Below are positions 47,265-56,108 of a stretch of DNA of 64,000 nucleotides, piece after piece. The stretch lies in NCBI GenBank assembly GCA_002104905.1, contig MCFE01000284.1, forward strand, positions 39,220 to 103,219, in the 5' to 3' direction. This stretch comes from Basidiobolus meristosporus CBS 931.73 (taxonomy: Eukaryota > Basidiobolomycota > Basidiobolomycetes > Basidiobolales > Basidiobolaceae). Below the pieces are notes generated by a model. The model searched no databases. It was not told the DNA's origin and was given only the letters and a program-made list of their open reading frames with translations. How positions within the stretch are numbered: position 1 is the first letter of the stretch; the number at the start of each line of letters is the position of its first letter. The position numbers and the translations under genes were made by a program.

Positions 47265-47711
47265 CTAGTTACAAATGGTGTAGTTGCCGTTAGGGTCCGG
47301 AGTTAACTCGAAAGGGGGAGTTTGGGCTGAACAATCTCCATCGTTGCCTGGGGTGCTTGAATAGACTCTGACATAGTATTCTCCCTCTCTTTGCAAACAA
47401 AGTGGGACGGAGAGGTTAAAGGCGTAGTGCCCGATAGAAGCATCAACACCAGGGTAGCTACGGAATTGCGTGTGCAAGAATTCGTCGGTTTTCGCGCTGA
47501 AGAGGCCAATCTCTCTGATGTACTGGACTTTGGAATGGCGAACTGTCCATTTCACGGAAACTTCATCATTGGCAGCAAAGTCAGTACTGTTGCCCTCGGT
47601 ATGACGAAGAGGGGCAACACGAAAGCCTCGGCATTTATCGCTCGCTCCAATAGGAGCAGCTGAAATTTGAGCAGCCAAAGCGACCAGAATGCAGGTGAAG
47701 AAGGATTTCAT
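47265..47711 (-). CDS. Small secreted protein with a Kre9/Knh1-like beta domain
   Basis: Intronless, 148 residues. Signal peptide MKSFFTCILVALAAQISA with likely cleavage before or after APIGA. The mature part is a single beta-rich domain: VSVKWTVRHSKVQYIREIGL, then FSAKTDEFLHTQF, then LSVPLCLQREGEYYVRVYSS and a C-terminal PPFELTP. The pattern (VxW ... hydrophobic strand ... VPL ... GxYYVRVYSS) resembles the Kre9/Knh1-type extracellular domain of fungal cell-wall proteins. Four or five cysteines, two putative N-glycosylation sites (NST, NLS), and no GPI signal. TATA box GCGTATATAAGC at 47796-47806, 90 bp upstream. Secreted cell-wall or surface protein is inference. Confidence 0.75.
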   Translation of the reverse strand: MKSFFTCILVALAAQISAAPIGASDKCRGFRVAPLRHTEGNSTDFAANDEVSVKWTVRHSKVQYIREIGLFSAKTDEFLHTQFRSYPGVDASIGHYAFNLSVPLCLQREGEYYVRVYSSTPGNDGDCSAQTPPFELTPDPNGNYTICN

Positions 47712-47795
47712 GTGTATAGTGTGGAGTGTGGAGGGTGAAGTGAGAAGTCAGGAATGTAAGAAAATGGTTAATGTGGTTTTGAAATACACAAGATC

Positions 47796-47806
47796 GCTTA
47801 TATACG
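47796..47806 (-). promoter_or_regulatory. TATA box of the secreted protein gene
   Basis: Reverse complement GCGTATATAAGCG about 90 bp upstream of the ATG at 47711. Confidence 0.5.
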
Positions 47807-47811
47807 CAAAC

Positions 47812-49656
47812 AAATCCATGAAGGAGCCCCGAATATAGCCAGCACAAATCGAGTCAGCTGACACTGGGGACTATTTTTAGCGAGATGGCTGTTGGAGGTA
47901 AGCTTGAATACTTGGTAACAAGAAATGGACTCCAGTGCATGTAATTGATAAACAAGGAAGTCTCATCCCCATTTGCTTGGGATCTACCGGAGGCAATGGC
48001 ATATCGTAAAGTATAACATATGTGTTGGCAGTGAATTACGTAAATTCGTCAGGTATTTTTATTCTGGCCAATTGCAGTGGAGCGGATGGTGCCAAGCTAT
48101 TAATACCATCCTCGTAGCCAAACCTGAGGCCAACTGCTGAATTGGTTATGTAGAACGTCACACAGATGGTTCCAAATAGTAAGCACCTTACGTTATTGCA
48201 GCGTACCGCCGGCCAAATCGTTCCCACAAAAACTCAGGGCGCACGACCTATGGTATCCTGACTCAAGTGAAGCTTGTTTGTTTGGGAAATGAAACTAAGT
48301 GCTTCCTTCCGATAGACCTCATCTGGACGCCTAGGTCAAAGGCTAAGGAGACACTCTGTACTGCTGTCAAAAAGCGGTCTACTGGTGCTGGTGAGGAGAG
48401 CTGCCAAACAAGCAACGAACCCCCGCGATGACAGCTCCAACGCAGAAAATGGTCAGCGGATGGCGTCCACCTTCCGCAGAGAAGTCTAGCTCTACCGCCG
48501 TCCCCTTCTCATTGGCCCATCCCATCGTTATTTGTTGATGATGAGGTGTACCTTTCTATTGAACCAGATCATACGGAGTATTCGATCACCTGGCTGGCGT
48601 CCTCCCTAAAACAAGCGTAGTGCAGAGCAGCAAGCCTCATTGGCTCACAGATGACGACCAAGAAAGACCTGTCGGGCAATTTGATTGGTGTCCTGGCAAC
48701 TCTCTTGGCCATATTGGGGATGTACGATTAGTTCTTTAGTAGTCAGTTTAAATCTCTCATCAGTGCAGCCTCATATGGGCACACTGCGCAGATCACTGGT
48801 CAAAGACAGCTATCGGCCCAACGGAAAAAACTAACAGTTCGGTTAGTATCGCCATCGGAAATCCGGAGCGGATAGCTTGATCAGCAATGCACATTGGAAT
48901 TCCATCCGGAAACTGTGTAGTGAGTGTGTGCTTGACTCGATGTTCTTTTCAACTAAAGGATGCTCCTGAGGCTAGAGCTGTACAACCAATATCCATCTCC
49001 GCTAAGGTCCAGATGCTGTTGGTGGTGGGTAGTCGTCAGCACTTGACCACCTGAGCCCAATCGATATACCAGTATATAGGCTTTCGGGAAGGCTTAGTTC
49101 GAGTCCTGGAATATACAAACACTTGTCTTGAATTTGGTAGGATAAAAGCCTGTATTGGGATGCAACTAAGTCAGTCCTGTGACTTGTGGTCAGAACAAGA
49201 ATTTGTTGCAAAACAGATGAAACGTTTCAGTCTGCTACTCTCCAAATATGGTCAAATAGCCATCGCCTTCTTGTTCTAGGGGTAGTCAAGATCACCATAT
49301 GATGCGACCAACTCGTACCAGGCTGGTGGGTTGAATGACACCGCTATCTGCAACAACACTATCCCTATGCATCGTACATTACACAGTGCGGTTGGAGCTC
49401 CATATATCTGGCCAGTGATTCATCCAATTTCTTAGACTTCAATAACTGTGTCAGCGATCCATCCTGAAGCCTAGGCAACTAAGTACCTTACTCAGCTGCA
49501 ATTGATGTCAACTGATTGCTCTAGGCATGGTTTGCTAATAGTAGGTTTATGCTAGATATTGCTTTCTCCTTACAAATGCCTTACCTACCAACTACTAATT
49601 TTTCTATATTTGAAGGGAACTGATTCTTTGGTTTGATATTGACCATAGGTTGTAGT
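47812..49656. other. Intergenic region
   Basis: No recognisable gene or repeat in 1.8 kb; small open frames at 48036-48227 and 49002-49211 lack signatures. Confidence 0.3.
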
Positions 49657-50003
49657 TGTTGTAAGAGTCTTGGAGATATTGGAAGTGTTTTGGAGAACAA
49701 GTAGATTATGTGGTTTTCACTTAATAATCTATTGGATGTAAAAGTAGTAGTTATACTGTTACATGGTCTTGGCATAACAAACACATAGAGTAGGTTTAAG
49801 AAGGTCCCAAGAACATGTGTGCAAAGTTTGGGGCTGTTTGGACAGCTTTGAGAATATTCATGTTCTGGGTACCTGATATTTTGGTGAAATATATTAGGTA
49901 AATCCCAACAAGCAATTTGGTCAGTATTCCCTAGGATTGAAGGTTATGATGTAAGTGACCAAGTTTGGTGAATATTTAGGTGGTATTACAAATTCTTACA
50001 ACA
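49657..50003 (-). repeat. LTR, family 1, without target duplication
   Basis: 347 bp, reverse-oriented, TGTTGTAAGAGTC...TTCTTACAACA. The right side passes directly into the middle of a copia RT gene (minus strand) with no purine tract, and the left side is non-copia sequence; no 5-bp duplication is visible, so a deletion or recombination removed one side. Confidence 0.82.
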
Positions 50004-50163
50004 ATTGGTGGCTATGATAAGACATCCACATATCAAGCTAATAGAACTGGATTTGCTCTCTCTGGCTTATAGTATATACTATAGTCAGCATTACTCCTTT
50101 TGAAACTCAAAGATTCCAAATAAAAATCTATCCTGCAATTCCAGGCTCTTGGTAATTGTTTTA
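50004..50163 (-). pseudogene. Copia RT fragment (copy E)
   Basis: Minus strand reads the RT segment before and at the catalytic region (FKRSNADYSIYYKPERANP-like, then LLAL). 160 bp trapped between two LTRs. Confidence 0.7.
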
Positions 50164-50512
50164 TGTTGTAAGAGTCTTGGAGATATTGGAAGTGATTGGG
50201 AGAACAAGTAGATTATGTGGTTTTCACTTAATGATTTATTGAATGTAAAAGTAGTATTTATACTTTTACCTGGTCTTGGCATTACAAACACGTAGAATAG
50301 GTTAAGGAAGGTCCCAAGAACATGTGTGCAAGGTTTGGGGCTGTTTGGACAATTTTGAGAATTCTCATGTTCTGGGTACCTGGTATTTTGGTGAAAATAT
50401 TCTAAGTAAATCCCAACAAGGAATTTGGTCAGTATTCTCTAGGATATGAAGGTAATGATCTAAGTGACTAAGTTAGGTGAATATTTAGGTGGAAATACAA
50501 ATTTTTACAACA
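50164..50512 (-). repeat. 3' LTR of Copia-F (family 1)
   Basis: Reverse-oriented, TGTTGTAAGAGTC...TTTTTACAACA, followed by CTCCCACTCAGCT (reverse complement of the purine tract). Confidence 0.85.
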
Positions 50513-51621
50513 CTCCCACTCAGCTAAATGTTCATACTGACTAGTCCTAATTTTGACCTAAGATATTCAAACTTGTCTCTAGCTAATGATTTGGTAAATA
50601 TGTCTGCAATCATTTCATCAGTAGGACAGTAAACTAAGCTAACTAGGTTATTCTCTATAGCTTCACATATGAAATGATGTCTAATATCCATGTGCTTGGT
50701 TCTAGCATGAAAAGTTGGATTTCTGCCTAAGAGTATACATCCTGGATTATCTTGAAACAAAGTAATAGGCATTTTTGACATAGGCCTAAGTCTGTAAAAG
50801 GTTTTCTAAACCACATTTCTTCTTTTTTAGCTTCACAGGCTGCCATATACTCTGCTTCTGTGGTAGAAAGTGCTACGGTTGGTTGCTTTCTTGAATTCCA
50901 TGAAATTGCTCCTTGACAGTAAAGAAAGGTGTATCCTGTGGTGGATCTTCTGTCTTCTAAATTTTGTCCCCAATCTGCATCAGAGTATCCCACAAGAGCT
51001 TGTTCTGAATCCTTATAAGTGTATCTTAAGCAGATATCAGCAGTTCCTTTTAGGTATCTAAATATCTGCTTAACTGCTGCAATATGATCAGATCCATAGT
51101 TTTGATTATGTTGGCTGACAACTTCCACTGAATATGAGATATCTGGACGTGTTCCAAGCATGATATACATCCAACTGCGGACCATGGATTGATAAGGAAA
51201 GTCAGGGCTTTCAGATGGCACCAAGCTCTCTTGATTTGGTTGAGTTTTGACCAAGTTAAGGTTTGTCTCCATTGGGGTAGCTGCCGGTTTACAGTCTTCC
51301 ATTTGGTACTTCTTTAGTATATCTTGAATATACTTGGATTGACTTAGGGTGATAGTCTGGGTACTTCTGTCTATGGAGAACTTAATCCCTAAGTAGTAAC
51401 TAAGTTCTCCTAGATTGAACATCTTGAACTCCTTAGATAGGCTGGATTTAGTCTCTTCCAATGTTTCTAGGTTATTGGTGGCTATAATAAGATCATCCAT
51501 ATATAGAGCTAATAGAACTGGATTTGCTCTATCTGGCTTATAGTATATACTATAGTCAGCATTACTCCTTTTGAATCTCAAAGAATCCAAATAAGAATCT
51601 ATCTTGCAATTCCAGGCTCTC
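50164..51621 (-). mobile_element. Copia-F, 5'-truncated copia with intact RT/RNase H frame
   Basis: 3' LTR at 50164-50512 (349 bp), purine tract, then an internal region with the best-preserved copia frame here: 51590-50727 encodes RT with the intact catalytic box LALYMDDLIIA, SYYLGIKFSIDRSTQTI, SPDFPYQSM, RPDISYSVE, YSDADWGQNLEDRRSTTGYT and QPTVALSTTEAEYMAACE; a 1-base shift near 50750 leads to the C-terminal frame 50781-50524. The 5' half (gag, integrase, RT start, 5' LTR) is missing; the sequence changes at 51621 into another LTR. Confidence 0.85.
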
Positions 51622-52317
51622 TGTTGTGCATCAACATTTAAAACTTAGCCAATTTTACTTCGTTTGAAAATCTAGTACCCTAACTGATTTTCCCTAACCC
51701 AGACATAACAAATCCCAGTTACAGTTTATTTTATCCCACCTCAGAATCTATTTTTAGCTATCACACCTGATCTATTTCAAATGGTCATTACGTTATCAAC
51801 CTATCTGCCAAGCCTTCCCAGGTGATTAGTCATCTGAGATCTATCCAACCACTGTGCAGTTGCCAAGACATCAGTTGATTAATGATGTAATTTTCATTTA
51901 TCTTATGCACCTATGAACACCCATATTGATTTCAATCAATCCAGTCCCTTAGCGCTTACTAATTCAACTTGATCAGAAAAGTATAAATAAAGTTTACTGA
52001 ACCTTTTGGTTTAGTGTGTGTCTCAACGGAATTAAGATTCTGTCTCAGCAAAAATAAGAATCCAACAATTCTGTTCTAGTTTCTATCCAAGCCTAGTATA
52101 TCTAGCACCCCAAAGAACACCAAGCCTAGCCTGCCTAGCAAACAAATATCATTGTCTTTATAGCCAACCCAGCTATATCCAAGACCAATATTAGATCAGA
52201 ATCTTTCTGCTAATATTTCCGCCACTCTCTGACAATTCTAAGATTCTGCACTTAATTGTCCCTTTGGTTCAGTTAAACCATTCAAGAGCTTTATTACACT
52301 TTCTCTTGGATACAACA
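51622..52317 (+). repeat. Probable solo LTR of a third family
   Basis: 696 bp beginning TGTTGTGCATCAAC and ending GGATACAACA, so TGTTG...CAACA ends like other LTRs here, with AGTATAAATAAAG near 51979 as a promoter or poly(A) candidate. The left neighbour (copia F) and the right neighbour (LINE T5) both break exactly at its ends and no target duplication matches (CTCTC vs ATAAG). Orientation is taken from the TATA-like box. Not related in sequence to families 1 and 2. Confidence 0.5.
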
Positions 52318-53215
52318 ATAAGTGGTAGATTGCATATTTGGATGCAAAATGTAGGCCTTTGAGTCCTGATATAAAGCCATGATAAGAGCTGTAATTGAAG
52401 GTCCAGCAAAAGCTTCAAGATTTCTCCAAAGTAGGTTACGGTCAACTGCATCAAATGCACGGGTAATATCCAAGAGTACTGCTGGAAATTTGTTACAGAG
52501 TGTGTGGTCATGGCTTAGCATGACAGCCATTTCTAGCAAGACTCTAGGTATAAAACCAAACTGATTTGCTACAAACAAGCCACTAGATGAGAGTTGCAAA
52601 GCAATTAACAGTTCCAATACCTTTCTGCAAGCTGATAAGAGGGAAACAGGGCAATAGGATTCTGCCAGTTTGGCTGAGCCTCTACCTTTGTATAGAGGAA
52701 TCACCTTTGCAACCAGCCATTCCAATGGCATTTGCACATGTGAAATACACTGCAAATAGAATGGGAGCAATATATGTGCCATGGCAGCAGGTGCCAGCTT
52801 CAAGATTTCATATGTTATATTGTCATGACCTGGTGCGGTATTGTTGGGTAGCTTATGAAGAGTTGCCTCTAAAGTAGCTGCATCCAGGTTAATTGCGTGA
52901 GAGCAATCTCTTGAAGTAGCTGTATAGGGCTTGGAGCTGTATATGTCTTGCACAAAGAAAGCAGCAGCTAAAAGATTGGGACTTGGTAGATCTTTTGAAG
53001 CTGGCTGTAGAGCTTGATATATTCTTGATATGCTTCTAGTGGTGTCTGCAGCAGTCTTCAGTGGTAGAGAGTGCATTATATGATTCCAGTAGGATGCATG
53101 TTTTTGAAGATTTTGAAGTTTCACATATTTGCCTGCATCATCCAATAGCTGCTTTGGTGAGGGGTTAGGGAATTGGCAATAGCTCTGGGACAGTGCATAC
53201 ACTATGTTATGCCAC
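52318..53215 (-). mobile_element. LINE T5: truncated, diverged reverse transcriptase fragment
   Basis: Minus-strand open frame from about 53215 to the LTR junction. It matches the linker and N-terminal RT of T1 ORF2: SRIYQALQPASKDLPSP, LHKLPNNTAPGHDNITYEIL, KVIPLYKGRGSAKLAESY, LDITRAFDAVDRNLLW, AYILHPNMQSTTY. It is a distinct lineage, diverged throughout. It is 5'-truncated at a degenerate telomeric tract (TTAGGGGCTAGGGG at about 53216) and cut on the 3' side, before the catalytic box, by the LTR at 51622-52317. The frame stayed open, so decay is recent or purifying selection ended recently. Confidence 0.82.
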
Positions 53216-53225
53216 TTAGGGGCTA

Positions 53226-53269
53226 GGGGAGGGAAAGTCACCAAGGTAGGTGAAATCTTTATTTGATTT
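53226..53269 (-). repeat. Minimal 3'-end copy of element T3
   Basis: Only the last ~42 nt of T3 (AGGGAAAGTCACCAAGG then TAGGTGAAATCTTTATTTG on the plus strand), identical to 58377 onward, flanked by GGGGCTAGGGG and TTAGGGGGG. An extreme 5' truncation. Confidence 0.75.
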
Positions 53270-53330
53270 AGGGGGGAGACAGTCACCAACAGGTGAAATC
53301 TTTATTTCAGTTGAAACAAAGAAGCCAGCG

Positions 53331-56099
53331 CTACTGTTGTAGCTTTGATACAAGAGTGTGTAGCTGAGGGGAATTTGTAGGTAAGTTAATAAGAAGTGAT
53401 GATAGTTCTTCAGTGCTCAAGACACTGTTCAGTGGGAAGGGGGGTAGCATGAGAGGTAAGAATGCCTTGTGAACAACATTAATGAGGGGAATGTGATAAG
53501 GATTGATATTCATCATAAAGGGAGTGTGCTGCTGCAGATATTGCTGCCAAAGGTCTGTCAAGTACTTCAGGTAGGCCAGCTTGGGTTTTTCTGACTGCAG
53601 AATATAGTGAGCAAACTTCTTGACTTCAGGATCTCCAAGTATAGTTCTCCAGCAGGAGTCAGGTGTTGTGTGGTGTGTTCTCTTCCAGGCCTTAATCAGT
53701 GGGTTGTTGCAGTTGTGAAGTCTGAGGTATAATCTGGTTCTAAGGTAGAGAAGTCTGATCTTATAGGGCATAAACCCAAAAGCACCAAGAATAGCATGTC
53801 TGTAGGGGCATTCAGGCAAATGAGGCACCAAGGAGGTAATGCACCATACTGCAAACTTGTCAAGCTTAGTGCAGTCTCTAGAAGTAAGAGAGAGAAGTGG
53901 TAAGCCAAATTCCAGGACAGGGAAGACAAACTGCTTGAGTAGAAGGAGGCAGCTGGGAGCTGAAGTTGTAGGAGGAGTAACAGCCAGTAGCTTGTGGAGT
54001 GCCTGTCTTGCCAGGATAATTCTCTTCTTCAGGTGTGCTCCAGAGTCTAGTCCAGTAGGAAGGAAAGGAAAGCCAAGATATGTAGCAGAAACCTGAGCAG
54101 GTAGAGTGGAGTTCTCCAAGTTGATGGGAGAGCCCAAAGGTACTGTCTTTGCAATGGAAAGCTGGAGATTATTCTTCTGCAGATACTGGTGGATGGTCTG
54201 GGAGTCTTGTTGCACATTGGAGGAGGATATTCTGATGTCATCAGCAAAGAGAGTAACCAGGCAGTCAGCTGAGAGTCTTGGGAAATCATTCAGGAAGATG
54301 GCAAACAGTATAGGACCAAGCACAGAGCCTTGAACCACTCCATTAGGAACTGAGAACACAGCTGATTGCTCACTTGGGTGCAGAATTCTTGCTTGTGGAT
54401 CCAGAAACAGAGATCTGACAAGGAGGGTGAGAGAGGTACTGGAGAAGCATTGCAACTTGGACCAAAGCAGATTTCTGTCAACTGAATCAAAGGCCTTAGT
54501 AATATCAAACAGAACAGAGGGATACTTGCACTGGAGAGAGTGATCTTGGCTAAGTATGACTGCATATTCCAAGGAGAGGCCAGGAACAAAGCCAAACTGT
54601 GCAGGATGAAACTTGAGGGAGTCAGAGTAGAGCTCCTGAGCAAGCAGAAGCTCAAACACCTTTCTGCAGGTGGGCAGCAGAGATATTGGCCTGTAGGAGC
54701 TAGGATCCAGGTGCTTTCCTTTACCCTTGTACAGTGGCAGAACATTTGCAAAGGACCATTCCTCAGGAGTAGAAAGCTGGGCTGAGCATTGCTGAAACAG
54801 TGGAAGCAGAAGTGCAGACATGGCCTTGGTACTAGTCTTCAGAAGCTCATAAGAGATTGTGTCCACACCTGGAGCAGTAGAGTTGGGAAGCCTCTTGAGC
54901 ACATTATGGATTCTCCTTTGATCAAGTGCAAGTGGGATGGGCAGAGTCTTGAAGTCAGGATGAAAGCCAGGAGTTGAGTACTGCTTTGTAGAGAAGAAGA
55001 TGTTAGCCAGCTGTTCTGTTGAAGGTAACTTCCTGGAAGAGGGCCTCATTGCCCTGTAGAGTCTTGATACTGTTCTTGTTATAGAGTTGGAAGATTGCAG
55101 AGGCAAAGAACTCATAATATGATCCCAGAGCTGAGTATGCAGAGTGTGGTGAATTGCCTTGGAGTGGTGTATTGCTGTCAGGAGGAGTTTCTCTGTTTTT
55201 GGGTTAGGGAAACTCAGGTAGCTTTGTTGCAGGGCTGAAACAATGGATTCCCATTTTCTTGAGGTAACAGCAGTAGTCTTGCATGGCAGTGAGAGGGAGG
55301 CAGACACCAGAATCAGATGCTTCACAAAGAGCCAGGCATAGTTGAGATCATCTGGCAGAGAAAGTAGCAAACTGGCAAGCTTCAAGTAGTTCCCAAAGTC
55401 TTTCTTCTGATTCTTGGTAGCTTTGTGGGTGAGCACAGTAAGTTTTGGCAGCTTCTTCTTCACAACTGGTTGCATAGAAAGGGACCAGGCTGGGTGGTCA
55501 GAGGCTCTCAAGGATCCTAGCTCAGCTCCAGAGAATTGCTTAACTTCATTCACAAAGTAGAGGGCAGCAGCAGAAGGGCAGATCCAGTCAACACATCTTT
55601 TCTCAGATTGAGCACCTAGTGCTAGCAGGTGGCTTTCTCTCAGGAAGTTCAGTAGGAATGTAGACCTTGGCTTCATTCTTGCAGTCAGAGTAGTCTTGTT
55701 CTCAGGATGGGGAATGTTGAGATCTCCAAGCAAGATAACAGGTGTTGATATAGATTGTTGGTATTGCTGAACCTTCTGGCATATAACTTGCACTTCCTGA
55801 AGGGCAAGACTTGGAGGCAGATAGCAGAGCACCAGACTGATAGTTGGCAACTGGAGAGCAGCACAGTAAGGGGAGTAAAGAGGAACACAGAGCTGAGGAG
55901 TATTGATGGTAGAAGAGATGAAGCAGATAGAGGAGGTATTCTTTGTTCTAGGAGTAGAAAAGCAATATAGATTAGTCAAAAGTATAGAGGGTAGCTGGAC
56001 ATCAATCAAACACAGGAGGGAAAATCTTGAAAGAAGTCTCTCTAGAGTTGGTCTTGATGGCTGTATGCTGTTGCAGTTAAGCAACAGAACTTCAGGTAG
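53331..56099 (-). CDS. T1a ORF2: APE-type endonuclease and reverse transcriptase
   Basis: Region of about 922 residues, open from the codon after the ORF1 UGA to the stop at 53331. The N-terminal endonuclease domain begins at once with LPEVLLLNCNS (the Asn motif), then VILLGDLNIPHP (GDxN), DWICPS and ASDHPAW (SDH); the expected Glu motif appears as LLCLIDVQLP, with Asp where Glu is usual. RT domain: NSTAPGVDTISYELL, VLPLYKGKGKHLDPSSYRPI (20-residue RT block), FDITKAFDSVDRNLLW, VVQGSVLGPILFAIFLNDF and the catalytic LFADDIRIS. A thumb and C-terminal helical region follows; no CCHC knuckle or RNase H seen. There is no ATG until roughly residue 150, so it is probably made as an ORF1-ORF2 fusion by UGA readthrough. 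Confidence 0.88.
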   Translation of the reverse strand, partial: LPEVLLLNCNSIQPSRPTLERLLSRFSLLCLIDVQLPSILLTNLYCFSTPRTKNTSSICFISSTINTPQLCVPLYSPYCAALQLPTISLVLCYLPPSLALQEVQVICQKVQQYQQSISTPVILLGDLNIPHPENKTTLTARMKPRSTFLLNFLRESHLLALGAQSEKRCVDWICPSAAALYFVNEVKQFSGAELGSLRASDHPAWSLSMQPVVKKKLPKLTVLTHKATKNQKKDFGNYLKLASLLLSLPDDLNYAWLFVKHLILVSASLSLPCKTTAVTSRKWESIVSALQQSYLSFPNPKTEKLLLTAIHHSKAIHHTLHTQLWDHIMSSLPLQSSNSITRTVSRLYRAMRPSSRKLPSTEQLANIFFSTKQYSTPGFHPDFKTLPIPLALDQRRIHNVLKRLPNSTAPGVDTISYELLKTSTKAMSALLLPLFQQCSAQLSTPEEWSFANVLPLYKGKGKHLDPSSYRPISLLPTCRKVFELLLAQELYSDSLKFHPAQFGFVPGLSLEYAVILSQDHSLQCKYPSVLFDITKAFDSVDRNLLWSKLQCFSSTSLTLLVRSLFLDPQARILHPSEQSAVFSVPNGVVQGSVLGPILFAIFLNDFPRLSADCLVTLFADDIRISSSNVQQDSQTIHQYLQKNNLQLSIAKTVPLGSPINLENSTLPAQVSATYLGFPFLPTGLDSGAHLKKRIILARQALHKLLAVTPPTTSAPSCLLLLKQFVFPVLEFGLPLLSLTSRDCTKLDKFAVWCITSLVPHLPECPYRHAILGAFGFMPYKIRLLYLRTRLYLRLHNCNNPLIKAWKRTHHTTPDSCWRTILGDPEVKKFAHYILQSEKPKLAYLKYLTDLWQQYLQQHTPFMMNINPYHIPLINVVHKAFLPLMLPPFPLNSVLSTEELSSLLINLPTNSPQLHTLVSKLQQ

Positions 56100-56108
56100 T
56101 CAGGCAGA
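56094..56108 (-). promoter_or_regulatory. Candidate programmed readthrough site UGA-CUA between ORF1 and ORF2
   Basis: Minus strand reads TCT GCC TGA CTA CCT. ORF1 and ORF2 are in the same frame with only this TGA (56102-56100) between them. TGA followed by CTA is the established high-readthrough context in fungi and animals. Confidence 0.7.
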
